Source: Cryptomeria japonica (Eukaryota; Streptophyta; Pinopsida; Cupressales; Cupressaceae). From it: DNA of 64,000 bases. A program made the translations under genes and the position numbers. Each line of letters begins with the position of its first letter. The first letter of the stretch is position 1. The DNA lies in NCBI RefSeq assembly GCF_030272615.1, contig NC_081415.1, forward strand, positions 421,626,757 through 421,690,756, given 5' to 3'. Below the pieces are notes generated by a model, which saw nothing but the letters and a program-made list of their open reading frames with translations, had not been told where the DNA came from and did not search any database. Below are positions 1-11,192 of this stretch, in pieces.

Positions 1-395
1 TCAAAATCCAGGGAGGAGTTAGTGACAAGTAGTAAGGATTATCTTTTCTCAAGTTTTAGCTCTGAGATTGCCACAGTCGGTAGTCATGTGGATCCACATA
101 AAGAAGTGAGCGAGAGTAAGGCACTAGTAGAGGCTTCATCTTTGGAAGCATAAAGGGACACTCTATGGGAGGAAGGTTGGCAAGACGTAAGAGGAAAGAG
201 GGAGAAGAGAGCTTTGAATAAGGGTATTCCCATCATGGAACTCTATTCTAGGAGACCTATTGAGAGGTCACTTCACAGGGGTGGTTTTGTAGTTTGGGGA
301 GGCGGCTCCCTAGTTGTAGCCCCAACTAGTTTTGGCCAAGTTCAAAACATGGATTTAATAATATCAAAAAAAAATTACCTATCAAAAAAAAAAGG
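1..395 (+). mobile_element. Candidate 3' end of a non-LTR retroposon
   Basis: The stretch has a broken open frame (one in-frame stop near 151) followed by two A-rich tracts near 366-392 around a short ATTACCTATC spacer. That ending resembles the A-rich tail of plant LINE-type retroposons. The reading frame has basic residues and a Gly-rich stretch but no domain I recognise. The 5' part lies outside the window. It could also be a processed transcript of an unknown gene. Confidence 0.33.
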
Positions 396-1114
396 TAGTC
401 TTAATAGATTTTTTGTTTGGTCAACAGTCTAAGAGAAATATAAAATAATAATAAAATAATAATAATAATTTGATAATATTTTTTTCTTTTGTAAAGAGTT
501 TAATAGAAATACAAAAATAAGAATATATAAAGTATAATAATATAATTATAATATAATAATAATTTAATATTAATAATAATATAATAACTAAATTTTAAGT
601 GTACTAATGAACAAATATGATATTTTCAATGTACTTTGCCTATTTTCCTTTAAAGATAGATATGCTAGTTTTATTTATTTTTAGAAGAAATATATTTAGA
701 GAAGAAGAATTAAATGAATTTAAAAAAATTATTTAATTAATGGAGGAATGACTAGCTAATTAAATAATTTTGAAATAATTATTTAATTTTTTTGGGAAGG
801 AAATAACTACTTATGGGGCAGCACCCTATATATTATATCAAAAAACTTTACATTGCAGGATATGGCAGTAAATGCCTTGTCAACCATGTAGCAAAACCAG
901 ACAGAGACAAAGCCCTAACAACCTTGAGCCATTGAAGACAAAATGTGGCACACCCATCACCAAAATGGTGTCCATATGAGACTATAACAAAATATATACC
1001 CCAACTAGGGACGAATACTAGCATATGAACTACACTTGCCTATTTTATGGTGGTGCTATATACAACATTGTGACACTAGCATTGATCAGTGCAAATCTTT
1101 TACTTGGCCTTTTT
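396..1114. other. AT-rich stretch without a recognised gene
   Basis: Runs of TAATAATA and ATTAATTAAATAAT dominate to about 840. AT-rich pieces of the same style lie at 7936-8200 and inside the LTRs of elements A and B, so this may be old LTR debris. The 97-codon plus-strand ORF at 1025-1318 is antisense to the decayed minus-strand frame next to it and has no feature of its own. Confidence 0.5.
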
Positions 1115-1620
1115 CATGGCTCAAATCGGACACTCAGCTCCAGAGTGCTCATGACTTGTAGCATCATCCTTGAAACTTGTTCCCATGTCCACTTCCCCTT
1201 GAGGCAACAACTCCTTGATGACTACACCACCACCATCCTCATTATCTTTGTTGTCCAAACCTTTAGCCCTAATAAACTCCTTAATCTAGTCCCCTCCTTC
1301 ATTCATAGTGATTCCTAGCAATGTTTTTAGAAATGCAATATTTTTTGTAACAATTTTATTGCAGTTTTCAAAGGCCTCTGGCTTGAAGGTGGAAAAGATT
1401 GGCAGCTTGGGCACCTCTTTTCCTCTATGGCATACATTGAAATAGTCTTGCCAAAGAGGAACCCTCAAATTTTCATCCACATTGGATAGGATATCTCCAA
1501 TTCCCATGGGAAGGATTCTTGAAATAGCTTTCAACATAAAATCTTTACCCCATCCTTCAACTCCCCCACACTTGGGACCATTGTCAAAAACATGGCAGAA
1601 ACATCAATGTTAACTCGATG
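1115..1620 (-). pseudogene. Decayed ORF of unknown family
   Basis: A minus-strand frame of about 140 codons runs from 1537 to 1115 and is broken by an in-frame TAG near 1286 that looks like a mutated TGG, since similar-looking sequence continues directly after it in the same frame. The upstream 1538-1620 segment also translates sensibly in a neighbouring frame. The product would be hydrophilic and acidic at its C-terminus, with no membrane segment. I do not recognise the family; a multicopy transposon-borne ORF is likely from the context. Confidence 0.35.
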
Positions 1621-1945
1621 TCTATGGCAAGATTTGAGAAAATCTTCCCCCAAAATTGCCTTCACCGTATGTATGATCAACCCATGTGAGTAGTTAAGGA
1701 TGGCAGATTAGTCTGATGGGAATATCCATATTTAGGTCGCAACACAATTTAGAAAACTAAAGTTGGAAGGGTGAGTCACCATAGGTCGTCACAAGGGATA
1801 AATAGTAGGGGTCAATCTATCCATCGAATATCACACCACCTACTGCCACTCAATGACATCATGGTAGCTACATGAAAAATTAATTCATACCTCCAGAATT
1901 CTACACTAGATCATGGGAGTAGTATTCCCAAGGTGAGTATTTATG

Positions 1946-2229
1946 TGTTATGAAAGTGAAGCCCAACTGGCAGCCTTTCGTTGGACTGTTGACCTTCCAA
2001 TGTGAAGGGTTATTTTTTTAATATATATTCTCCTTCTTAGCTACTCAAATGTAATGAAAGTTGTACAGACTTTGGCAATAAAATTTCCCCTACTCTTAAC
2101 GTGGATGTAGACATTTAAGCCGAACCACTGTAAATAATTGTGTCAATCTTCATTTGTTGTGTATGTGTTTTCTGTTTAATATTATTTATATGTATTTGTC
2201 TGCAATTTTCTGGTTCGTTTATCTTCACA
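1946..2229 (+). repeat. 5' LTR of the Copia element
   Basis: This 284-bp direct repeat matches 6920-7201. It begins TGTTATGAAAG and ends TTCACA. A pyrimidine-rich AT segment and AATAAAATTT near 2080 are candidate poly(A)-signal positions. Confidence 0.95.
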
Positions 2230-2231
2230 AT

Positions 2232-2243
2232 TGGTATCAGAGC
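2232..2243 (+). promoter_or_regulatory. Primer-binding site of the Copia element
   Basis: TGGTATCAGAGC lies two bases after the 5' LTR. It is the usual Copia PBS, complementary to the 3' end of initiator tRNA-Met. Confidence 0.9.
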
Positions 2244-2289
2244 GAAGTTAAATCGCGGTTGAGATTTCGGTGGTTGAAATTCTGGAATC

Positions 2290-3040
2290 ATGGAAGAAGC
2301 GAAGGTGGAGAAATTCTCCAGGCAAAATTTCGGGTTGTGGAAAGTACAGATGGAATCTTTGCTGATCAAGCAAGACCTCTCACTCGCACTTGAGGGGATC
2401 GAATAAACCGACTACAATGTTAGATGAAGACTGGGGAACTCTTGACAAAAAGGCAAGAGCAACGATGTTTCTGTCGCTATCAAATAATGTCCTTTTCAAT
2501 GTCACGAATGAATCAACAACCAAAGAAGTATGGGATAAACTAACAGCCATGTATGTTATGGCATCCGTTGCAAATAAGGTGTTTATCATGAAGAAGCTTT
2601 ATAAGCTTAAGATGAAGGAAGGTTGTGCAATGGCGAACCATATCAATGAATTTAATACATTGATCAGTCAAGCAACCTCAGTGGGAATGACACAAGATGA
2701 TGAGAGCAAGGTTGTTCTTTTGTTATGTTCTTTACCGAGCAGCTGGGATGGTGTTGTAACAGCAGTTAGTACTTCGATATCCGGCAAAAACAAGTTGGTT
2801 TTTGATAACGTAGCATCTACTCTTCTCACCGAAGATATGAGAAGAAAGAATCAAGATTCCTCAATAAGTGAAGCTTTAATAGTTGTGAGCACCAGAAATA
2901 GAGGAAGGAGCCATACTAGAGGCAGTAATAACAATTATAAACGATCAAAATCTGCAAGAAGATCGAAGTCAAGAAGTAGAAATAGTGACTGTTGGTTTTG
3001 CGAAAAATCAGGGCATATGAAAATGGATTGTAGAAATTAA
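2290..3040 (+). pseudogene. Copia gag (nucleocapsid) pseudogene
   Basis: The probable start ATG at 2290 opens a frame that reaches an in-frame TAA at 2404. The matching gag frame continues one frame over from about 2390, so a one-base indel lies near 2395. The second part carries the Copia gag core (EVWDKL, then MKEG and NHINEF) and near its end a zinc knuckle C-W-F-C-x4-H-x4-C (about 2990-3031), which binds RNA in the family. The stop at 3038-3040 is in the same frame as the protease that follows, so gag and pol were probably one polyprotein broken by this nonsense change. Confidence 0.88.
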
Positions 3041-4255
3041 AAAAAGGCACAAGAGAAGGTGTGGGACAGCGAAGCCAATACCACGTATGAAAAAGATGAT
3101 AGCATTCTTATACTTTCAACCGCAAACTCTACTTCACATTCGTGGGTGCTTGATTATGGCGCATCCTATCATGCCACATCTTGCTTAGATGCATTTATGA
3201 ATTACCAAGAAGGCCAATTTGGAAATGTTTTCCTTGGCGACAATAAAGCCTGTGAAATTATTGACAAGGGTGACATTATGTTACTGTTGGAAGGAGGAAA
3301 ACAATGGTTGCTTAAAGATGTAAGGCATGTTCCTAAATTGAGGAAACTTTTAATTTCAGTTGGTCAATTGTTTGCACAAGGTCTTAATGTTCATTTCCTT
3401 CCAGATACTTGGAAGATAACCCAAGGTGCCATGTTGATTGCCAAGGGTGATAAAATTGGCAGCCTTTATGTATTTGAGGGTCGTAGTGAAGTGGGAGTTG
3501 CGATGGCAGTTGAGGACAGTGAAGCGGGCCTTTGGCATCAAAGGCTTGGACACATGAGCAAAAAAGGGCTCAATGTAATGCTCACACGAAATCAGCTCCC
3601 GAGTCTCAAAGCTGTTGATTTGGGTTTTTGTGAACATTGCCTTTATGGCAAGCAAAAGCGGGTCAACTTCTTGAAGACCGGCAATGAGAAGAAAGGTACA
3701 CCTTTGGAGTTGATTCATTCTGACGTCTTCGAGCCTACCGAGGTAACTTCTATTGGCGGGGCTAACTATTTTGTCACTTTTCTAGATGATTTTACACGGA
3801 AAGTATGGATTTATATGATTTCAAAGAAATCTGAAGTTTTCTCAAAATTTAAATTGTTCAAAGCCCTTGTTGAAAATCAGAATGGACACAAGATTAAATG
3901 TCTCAAAACAGATAATGGAGGAGAGTTTTTCTCCTCAGAATTTGATTCCTTATTGTGTTGATAATGTCATTCGTAGAATTAAAGTCGTTTTGTTTACACC
4001 TCAAGAGAACGGAGCAGCGGAGAGGTTAAATAGGACGATTTTGGAAAAGGCACGATGTATGCTTTCAAATGTAGGTTTAGGCAAAGAATTTTGGGTGGAA
4101 GCATGCAATATAGTAGTCTATTTGATTAACCGAAGCCCTTCATCTCGCTTGGATTTTGGCATTCCAGAAGGAGGGTGGCTGGGAAGCGGCTTTCTTATTC
4201 ACACATCCGGGTATTTGAATGTGAAGCCTGCGTGCATGTTCTGAAAGAAAGACGA
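3041..4255 (+). pseudogene. Copia protease and integrase, broken
   Basis: The frame continues directly from gag. The aspartic protease motif, normally D-S/T-G, reads D-Y-G at 3152-3160, so the enzyme would be inactive. The integrase zinc finger follows at about 3532-3655 (WHQRLGH, then CEHC), then the core with the first Asp in IHSDVF and the second in KTDNGGEF. A frameshift near 3945-3955 ends this frame; the next frame carries QENGAAERLN, which holds the catalytic Glu. Another frameshift lies near 4165-4175 and further shifts follow. No functional integrase could be made. Confidence 0.88.
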
Positions 4256-5238
4256 ACAAAACCAAATCTCAGATTTGGTTTTTTGGGGGCTATGGTGAAG
4301 ATCAGTTTGGTTTTCGACTATGGGATCCCATTCATTAGAAGTTTGTTCGTAGTCAAGATGTAGTCTTTGTGAAAAGACGTTCCCTGCCTTACAATCACAA
4401 AAAGTAAATGGGAAGGAATGTATCCCCTTCATGGTGTTTAAGCAGTCACCTAGAGCTAATCGCCAACAAGGCAATACAGGCAGATTAACAAATCTCATAC
4501 AAAGCTCTTCTCCCACTTCTATTTTATCCCCTCTCCCAGTGAGCACGTCATCCTCTGTTTCAAGTAGCATGGCTACGGATTCTAATGAAGACTCGGCTAG
4601 TGATTCTTATAATGTTGATTATAATCTGCAGGGTGAAATGTCTGAGAACAATGCCCATGAAGATAGGCGGTTTACTACCTCGAGCACGTTGAAGGATGGA
4701 GGCTGCACTCGTTGTCTTGATTCTCACTTTCCCCATGACTCTCCTCCTCCTCACGTCTCTCATGCACCACATGATTTCCCTGCTCCTTCCGCTGCAAATT
4801 TTCCCCTCCCGGCCGAACAGGGGATATCCTCTCTTCTGTCACATATTTCCCTGTCGTCAGCAAAGACTACCACGGCTAAAAATTTTGCAAGAGATCGACA
4901 TACAAATACGAAGGAGACTACCCACGAGCATGCTGGCTACGATTTCACCGATCTCAATAGAAATGCATTCCCAACGGATATTGTTAATCATCACAAACAC
5001 CATCATTATGCTAGAAAGGGAGATTCTACTAAATGCTCAGATCACCTTTCTAATAAGAATTATAGCATTGATGGACCAAATGATTCAACGCAAAACAGAG
5101 AAATCTTGCCACCAATGCAGGCTAATAAAGAAGAAAATATTATTAATTCGCAGAGACAGCCAAGAAAATGTTGACAATTTGGGCAGCCAATACAATTTAA
5201 GGAAGTCTACCAGACACAGATGAATTCCATCCAAATTT
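4256..5238 (+). pseudogene. Copia integrase-RT linker region
   Basis: After the broken integrase core, a 247-codon open frame at 4431-5174 is rich in Ser, Pro, His and Asn. It lies where Copia polyproteins have a variable, poorly conserved linker between integrase and RT. It shows no catalytic motif. A frame change near 5170 leads to the RT frame. The length is on the long side for such a linker. An alternative, an unrelated insertion, is not supported by any repeat or target duplication. Confidence 0.6.
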
Positions 5239-6338
5239 TTGGATTATGAGCTCCTCTTTGCTGAAGAGGCAGAGCCCACTTTATTACTCTTAGAATATAC
5301 AGAGCCTGCAACGTTGCAAGCAGCTATGAAAGATGCCAATTATGACAAATGGCAAGGTGTTATGCGTGAAGAAATGGACGCATTACTCAGAAATCAAACA
5401 TGGAATTTGGTGCCTCTTCCGCCTAACAGGAAGGCATTACGGAATAAGTGGGTCTACAAATTGAAGGATGAAGATGGTAGTCGGGACCGATTTTGTGCCA
5501 GACTAGTCGTCAAAGGGTACGCTCAGAAGCAAGGTTTTGATTTTGCAAAAATCTTTTTGCTAGTGGTAAAAATGACTACCATTCGCGTTGTTTCGGGATT
5601 GGTTGCAGCGTGGGATCTTGAGCTTGAACAATTGGATGTGAATATGGCATTTCTACATGGCGACATTAATGAAGACCTATTTATGCATCATCCTGAAGGA
5701 TTTTTTAAGAAAGGTCATGAATATCTTTATTTCAGATTGAAGTGTAGTTTGTACGGGCTTAAGCAAGCCCCAAGATAGTGGTATCTCAAGTTTGATAAGT
5801 TTATGATTGAGCATAAGTTTATTCGCTGTGAATCTGATCCGTGTTTATACTTCAAAAATCTTTCTAATGGCGAATTTTTCATACTTCTCCTTTATGTGGA
5901 TGGCATGCTCGTGGCTGACGCAAGCATGAAGATTGTTCATGAACTTAGATTAATTTAACTACCAAGTTTTCTATGAAAGATTTAGGGGCAGCAAAAAAAA
6001 TACTTGGGATGACCATTCTTCGGGATAGGAAGAAGCGAGAACTCAAGCTATCTCAACAAGACTACATTCGTAAGGTAGTGGACAGGTTTGGTATGGCGGA
6101 TGCTAAGCCTATATGCATCCCCTTAGCCTCTCATTTTCAATTGTCTTCTCAATTGTGTCCAAAAACACACGAAGATAAGGATTTTATGGACAATGTCCCA
6201 TATAAATCTGCAGTTGGGAGTCTTATGTACGCTATGGTATCCACTCGACCGGATATTGCTCATGCAGTGGGAGTGGTGAGCAGATTTATGGCTAATCCGG
6301 GTAAAACACATTGGGAGCCAGTCAAGTATATTCTTTGA
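5239..6338 (+). pseudogene. Copia reverse transcriptase pseudogene
   Basis: The RT start is clear (NKWVYKLK, then ARLVVKGYAQK, DVNMAFLHGD, SLYGLKQAPR). An amber stop sits at 5776-5778 directly after QAPR, where the family has Gln-Trp-Tyr. Downstream in the same frame the catalytic motif Y-V-D-D reads Y-V-D-G (5893-5904), so the second metal-binding Asp is gone. A frameshift near 5950-5970 leads to the thumb and connection part (ILGMTILRDR, then VGSLMYAM and TRPDIAHAV), which ends at a TGA at 6336-6338 that replaces a conserved Trp codon. Confidence 0.9.
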
Positions 6339-6392
6339 TACCTTAAAGGTACCTCAAACTTTTGTTTATGTTTTGGAAAGGGAAAGGCATAC

Positions 6393-6869
6393 TTGCAAGT
6401 TTTTTTTTATTCTGATTTTGGTGGGGATTTAGACAAACGAAAGTCTACTTCAGGTTATGCCTTCACATTTGTTGGGGCAGCGATTAGTTGGGGTTCAAAA
6501 TTGCAACATATAGTTTCTCAATCATCTGTGGAGGCTGAGTATATCGCTCTTTCTGAGGGAGCCAAGGAGATGGTATGGTTACAAATCTTGTTCAGCGAGT
6601 TGGGATTGAAGAAATCAGATTTTGCTTTATTTTGTGATAACCGCAGTGCCATTTTTATGACTAAGCATCGGACATCTCAACCTCGGTCTAAACACATTGA
6701 TGTTCGTAGTCACTATGTTCGTCACATGGTGGAAGAAGGCAAGTTTCATGTAGACAAAATTGACACTGAAGAAAATCCAGCTGATAAGCTCACCAAAATT
6801 GTTACGCGGGAGAAGTTAGAGTTTTGTCGAACTTCTCTCGATCTTTCCAAAATGTCACCAAAAGTTTGA
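6393..6869 (+). pseudogene. Copia RNase H domain
   Basis: It contains the typical RKSTSGYAF, SSVEAEYIALSEG and DNRSAIFM segments and the terminal HIDVRSHYVR and NPADKLTK blocks of Copia RNase H. It is in the same frame as the RT part ending at 6338. It is followed 50 bp later by a purine-rich tract and the 3' LTR at 6920. Confidence 0.9.
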
Positions 6870-6919
6870 GTGGGGAGGTTTAACTTGAGTAGCATTATAG
6901 TTGGCTTCAAGTAGGAGAT

Positions 6920-7201
6920 TGTTATGAAAGTGAAGCACAACCGGCAGCCTTCCGTTGGACTGTTGACCTTCCAATGTGAGGAGTTATTTTTCTATATATA
7001 TTCTCCTTCGTAGCTACTCAAATGTAATGAAAGTTGTACAGACTTTGGCAATAAAATTTCCCTGCTCTTAACGTGGATGTAGGCATTTAAACCGAACCAC
7101 TGTAAATAATTGTGTCAATCTTCATTTGTTTTGTATGTGTTTTCTGTTTAATAATCTTTATCTGTATTTGTCTGCAATTTTCTGGTTCGTTTATTTTCAC
7201 A
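6920..7201 (+). repeat. 3' LTR of the Copia element
   Basis: This 282-bp copy of the 5' LTR is preceded by the purine-rich AAGTAGGAGAT, the plus-strand priming tract, and followed by the target duplication TTATG. Confidence 0.95.
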
Positions 7202-7429
7202 TTATGGGACCTGCATTTTTTTCTTTTTCCCAGTTGGTCCATCATCCTATGATTTTTCCAGAGACAAACACTTCACCACGAACCCACAATTAACTCCTAG
7301 ACATGAGTTGTCATTTAATCGATTGAGCATGATTAATACACCAGCGTATTAATTCTCATTGAGAGTTGTGCTTACTTTGCCTTCTCTTCAAGAGGAATTA
7401 ATAAATGATCTTTGGCCACATTACAGATT

Positions 7430-7935
7430 TGGTGGTGTTTATGCAAACGTGATCCTCCTCCCATATGATACCACCTCGGCATGGACATAATTTTTAATTC
7501 CTTTCGATCTGCAACTAGCTTTACTAGTCTGTCAGCCATGTCATTGCCTTCTCTATATATGTGTCACCTTGAAATCCTCGAAACTTCCTATTAATTCTTT
7601 TATGGGTCTTAGCCAATGAGCAAGCTTCCAATTGAGACTTTTATTTTGTCTTATGGCATTGATTGTTATAAGCGAGTCACCTTCTAAGTGAATTTTTTTG
7701 GCATTCAACTCTTATCCCATCTACAACCCAAACAAAGCTACTCTGAACTTTGCTATATTATTAGTGGATTATCCTATATATTATGATCTCTCTACAACTA
7801 TTTTCCCATTCTGATCTTACGCCACACAACCTACCCTGCTCAGTCTTGGATTTCCTTTAGAAGTGTCATTAGAGTTTATTTTGATCCATCGACTTTCAAG
7901 AGTTGTCCATTGTATTTCCAATCTTGGATTAAGAA
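7430..7935 (-). pseudogene. LINE RNase H domain remnant
   Basis: Read on the minus strand from 7935, the translation shows GWIKIN, SKGNPGLSG, HLEGDS (with a frame change before it) and YREGNDMADRL, the blocks of the C-terminal RNase H of plant LINE ORF2. The first catalytic Asp, expected before GxSKGNPG, is Asn. Several stops interrupt it. It lies just outside the Copia target duplication, so the Copia element landed near the end of this older LINE. Confidence 0.72.
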
Positions 7936-8200
7936 GATTCACCTTCCCAACCCAATAGGGGAAATAATTATTTAATTAATGTGTAAAGGAAAATTAATTG
8001 TTAAATTAATTAAATAATAAAAAACACTTAATTAATATGGGAAAATGATAAACTAGTGAATTAATTAATAAGAGTAGAAATAGAAAGAAATTTTGAATTT
8101 AAATTATTAAATAATTTAAATTGTTTAATTATTATGAACGGGAAATGACGAGAAAGTGAAGTACTTTGTTAGTCGTTTTTAAGAAGAAGAAGAAGAAGAA
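7936..8200. other. AT-rich segment with AATTAATTAAATAA blocks
   Basis: No coding signal. The ATTTAATTAATT style blocks and a GAAGAAGAA run (about 8182-8199) separate two LINE remnants. It may be the remains of an LTR. Confidence 0.4.
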
Positions 8201-8209
8201 TATACTTAA

Positions 8210-9736
8210 TGTCTATGAGGCTAAATATAGCTTATGGGACAAACCACCTCACAAACTGACTTATGCATTTCAACTCTTTTCCTATGCAATGTGATAATGA
8301 GTGCCCCCAACTTCTCCACAATCCCCTCCCTAAATAAATTATCTCAAGAGCTAGCTGCAAAGGTATTTACATAAGTTTCCTTGCTATCCTTGAAAGCATC
8401 ACACTCTAAAATGAAGTGTTTTTTTGTTTCCACTTAACCTGAAGTGCCAAAAAATGTACTCTTTCTACCCAAGCTTCTTGTGGTCTTTTCCAACGTCCAG
8501 TTTCATAGTGAATTTGATGAGAGAATTCTTAATTAATTGAGCAATAAGGATTTTGGTTCTTACAAGAGGGGTTAAACTCTTTAATATATTATTATTTCTT
8601 TCTCCCATACCCTTTATCCCAAGCACGCTTGTGGAACTTATTTGTATAACATAAGCCTTTATCACCTTACCATTTGTGTGTCACCCGTTCAAGTAGATAT
8701 CTCATTTACTAAACCATTTGCTATTTTGTCACATCCAAGTCTTCTTTTGTTTGCATAATGTGTCATAAAAGACAACCTTAGGCCATCCGCCCTCTTCCAT
8801 TTGCTTAATTCTTTTTAAATAACTTATGAGTCTCATCATAGCAATTGCTTCAACAGGTGCAACCCCCACTTTCACTCAGCATGATATCATAGGGGACCAA
8901 ACTTTTAAGTTTGAACTTGTTTTTAATCAACCATTTTTTTAATTTTCTCAATTTGTTTCCATTGTAAGTCGAAGGTGTTGTTGGCCCACACTTCACAACC
9001 ATAAAGTACAATCAAAAGCATTAATAGCCAAAAAAGAGTTTGGGTAGTCTTCTAATCCCGTAGCTCTGCCTCTCTGCACCTATTTTGAAAAGCAAAAAAC
9101 GCTTTCCAACCTCTCAGAATTCTCTTCTTTTTGTAACCTTCCCAACTTAGATTTTTTGTTCAACTCAGTTCCGAAGTATTTGTAATCTGCCACTTCTTCA
9201 AGAACACTGCCTTCAAAGTAAAACTTACGTTGGTTATGTTTTCTTTTGTTAGAGAAAGCCATCTCTTTCGTCTTTCTTATGTTGACTTGCATCCCCATTG
9301 TTCTACAAAATTGCTCAAGGGAGAGTAAGTTCTCTTGTAAGCCAAGAACAAATTTAACAATCAAAATAAGGTCATCTACATACAAAAGGAGCCTTATAAC
9401 AAACTCACCCAAATGAACACCATCACCTCCTTGTAAGTTTAACCATTCTTCAAGTATAAACTAAAAAGTGTAGGGGACAATTTGGGCATCCTTGCTTGAC
9501 CTTGATATCACTCTTAAAACTTTCGAAGATATCAGCTAAAGTTTTAATTTTTGACTTTAACCTCCTCATACAGCCTATGAATAGTTGCACTAAGATGCAT
9601 AGGAACCCCATGTACCTCCATTCTATGCCAAAGCTTATCTCTAGGGATCGTGCCAAAAGCTTTTTTGAAATCAACAAAGCAACAATAGGCTTCCTCCTTT
9701 TGCTCCCGAACTTTTTCAATGATGTGCCTTAAAGCT
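8210..9736 (-). pseudogene. LINE ORF2: RT second half and C-terminal region
   Basis: On the minus strand from 9736 the translation gives RHIIEKVREQKEEAY, FVDFKKAF, RDKLWHRMEV and VKQGCP. Then at 9390-9360 comes YVDDL, the catalytic motif of the RT, and at 9340-9100 the thumb. Further down (to about 8210) the usual post-RT region follows, with ETKKHFILECDAF near 8430. Frameshifts and stops are frequent, so it is inactive. The protein begins abruptly at 9736 because element A is inserted there; the preceding RT part is found 20 kb away at 29771-30163. Confidence 0.85.
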
Positions 9737-9743
9737 ATACTTA

Positions 9744-10033
9744 TGTGTGTGATTAATTCCTTTTTGTTTTATGATTAAATGGCAAATTTATTTATTAATT
9801 AAATATGCTAGAATATTTAATTAAATAAATAGGATAATTGATCAAAATGATTTACTTGGAATGATTTAATTAATTAAATTAATATAGAGTGATTTATTTG
9901 CCATGTAACATTAATGATTGAAAAATTAATTAATTAGGTGCTCAAGGTTGATTAATTGCCTTTGGTTAGGACCATGGTGATGTTGTCTAGATTAGAGGCC
10001 CTTGGTTTAGGTGACCATTTTTAGGGTATTACA
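9744..10033 (-). repeat. 3' LTR of element A, internally deleted
   Basis: It matches the last part of the right LTR (29470-29765) but its first bases TGTGTGTG match the start of that LTR at 28535. About 0.93 kb is missing between these two parts. The minus-strand start TGTAATACC follows the polypurine tract. Two bases (TA) lie between the target duplication ATACT and the TG end. Confidence 0.85.
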
Positions 10034-10034
10034 T

Positions 10035-10047
10035 TTGCCCCTCTTTG
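10035..10047 (-). promoter_or_regulatory. Polypurine tract of element A
   Basis: On the minus strand this reads AAAGAGGGGCAAA, directly next to the LTR start. The same tract occurs at the 3' LTR of element B (57084-57097), which suggests related elements. Confidence 0.8.
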
Positions 10048-10194
10048 AATTAATGTGTGAGCAGCGCATTGATTCAAAGAATAGTTGATGTCAAATAGAT
10101 ATTAGTTATGAACTTGATGGATCACAAACTGATGACAAGCGAGATGTTCAGCTTGATTTGAAGCGATGAAACTGAACAGATTGATTAAAGCAAT

Positions 10195-10515
10195 ACCAAT
10201 CCTGAACTTGATTGAACAAGGACCGACAAAGAGCGAGATAACGTTCTTGAACTTGATTGATCAAGAAACGATCATCGATCTAGAACTTGATTGAACTAGA
10301 TTGGGCGTGAGACGCAACTGATTCTAAAATTGATTGAACAAGTATTGACTGACCAAAGTGATAAAATTGGTTTCGAACTTGATTGAACAAGAATCAACTG
10401 AGCGAGAGATAAAACCGATTCCAAACTTGATTGAACAAGAATCGACTGAGCGAGAGATAAAACCGATTTCGAACTTGATTGAACAAGAACCGATTGAGCA
10501 AAGCAAGAATGTCCA
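10195..10515. repeat. Minisatellite of about 48 bp in element A
   Basis: The phrase ACTTGATTGAACAAG recurs with a 48-bp spacing (10377, 10425, 10473) and in more diverged form upstream. The units also share GAGCGAGAGATAAAACCG. The array produces spurious minus-strand ORFs with repeated SVLSLAQS. It lies between the polypurine tract and the PMD promoter. Confidence 0.85.
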
Positions 10516-11108
10516 GCTTGATTTGATGTAATGAAACTGAACACTGATTTGAAGATTGATTCAAATAAGAACAAAAATTGATATGCCCCTAGAGATTGCT
10601 TTATTTGACATCCAAGAATCTCAACTTAATATGACGTGATTTAGTTCAGATGCCCCTAGTAACAAGGTTTAATTGATTTTCTTTGACTGAAAAGATTTCT
10701 GCTCGACTTTGTGAAGAGGATTTAAAAAATTTCTTGACTTTTGATGATGATGATCACTGAAAAGATGTAATGAGTATGCCCCCTCGGGAGTGAAATCAAA
10801 ATTTAGTGAGGGTACACTGATTTTAGGCAATTTTTAGCGATGATAATTATTTGAGCACGAAGATTGATGTTGAAGATTAAAATTAGAGTTGATTTGAGAA
10901 TTTAAATTGAGATTTAGAATTCAGCGCAAAATGATTCGAAAATTGACTTGAGGATGAAAATGCTAAGTGGTCAACATTGTGAAATTTTGACTAGAAAATT
11001 GACGTCAGATTTTGATTTTGATCCCGAAAAGGGGTTCAGGACAGTCGATTTAGTCAAGGGTACAAATTTTATGTCCATCGGAGCAAGTTTAAAAATTAGG
11101 GTTTGGGC
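10516..11108. other. Region upstream of the element A PMD gene
   Basis: No ORF of note. It holds several short GAAGATTGA-like repeats and ends at a TATA box. It is probably the promoter region of the antisense PMD gene. Confidence 0.45.
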
Positions 11109-11116
11109 TATATAAG
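11109..11116 (+). promoter_or_regulatory. TATA box of the antisense PMD gene (element A)
   Basis: TATATAAG lies 84 bp before the candidate start codon at 11193. Element B has TATAAGA about 98 bp before the equivalent ATG, so the arrangement is conserved between the two elements. Confidence 0.65.
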
Positions 11117-11192
11117 GGGTTCAATGTGTCATTGTCAATTCATTTTCACCTCTCAAAGTTTGAAATTTGAAAAAAACCTCCTGCGAAGAAAA

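Larger units (their letters stand above)
1946..7201 (+). mobile_element. Ty1/Copia LTR retrotransposon, complete but mutated
   Basis: Both LTRs start TG and end CA, and the element is flanked by the same 5-bp target duplication TTATG (1941-1945 and 7202-7206). Internal order is gag, protease, integrase, RT, RNase H, the Copia order. The primer-binding site TGGTATCAGAGC (2232-2243) fits initiator tRNA-Met. The two LTRs differ at roughly 20 of about 284 positions, so the insertion is not recent. Coding capacity is lost through several frameshifts and stops and two active-site changes. The gag style resembles the Tnt1/Tork group, but the clade was not tested. Confidence 0.95.

Noticed and set aside
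3356-3718. 120-codon minus-strand ORF
   Set aside because: Antisense shadow of the Copia integrase region.
4696-5223. 175-codon plus-strand ORF
   Set aside because: Alternative frame of the Copia linker; no motif, Ile/Leu-rich composition.
10296-10574. Minus-strand ORF with repeated SVLSLAQS
   Set aside because: Produced by the 48-bp minisatellite.
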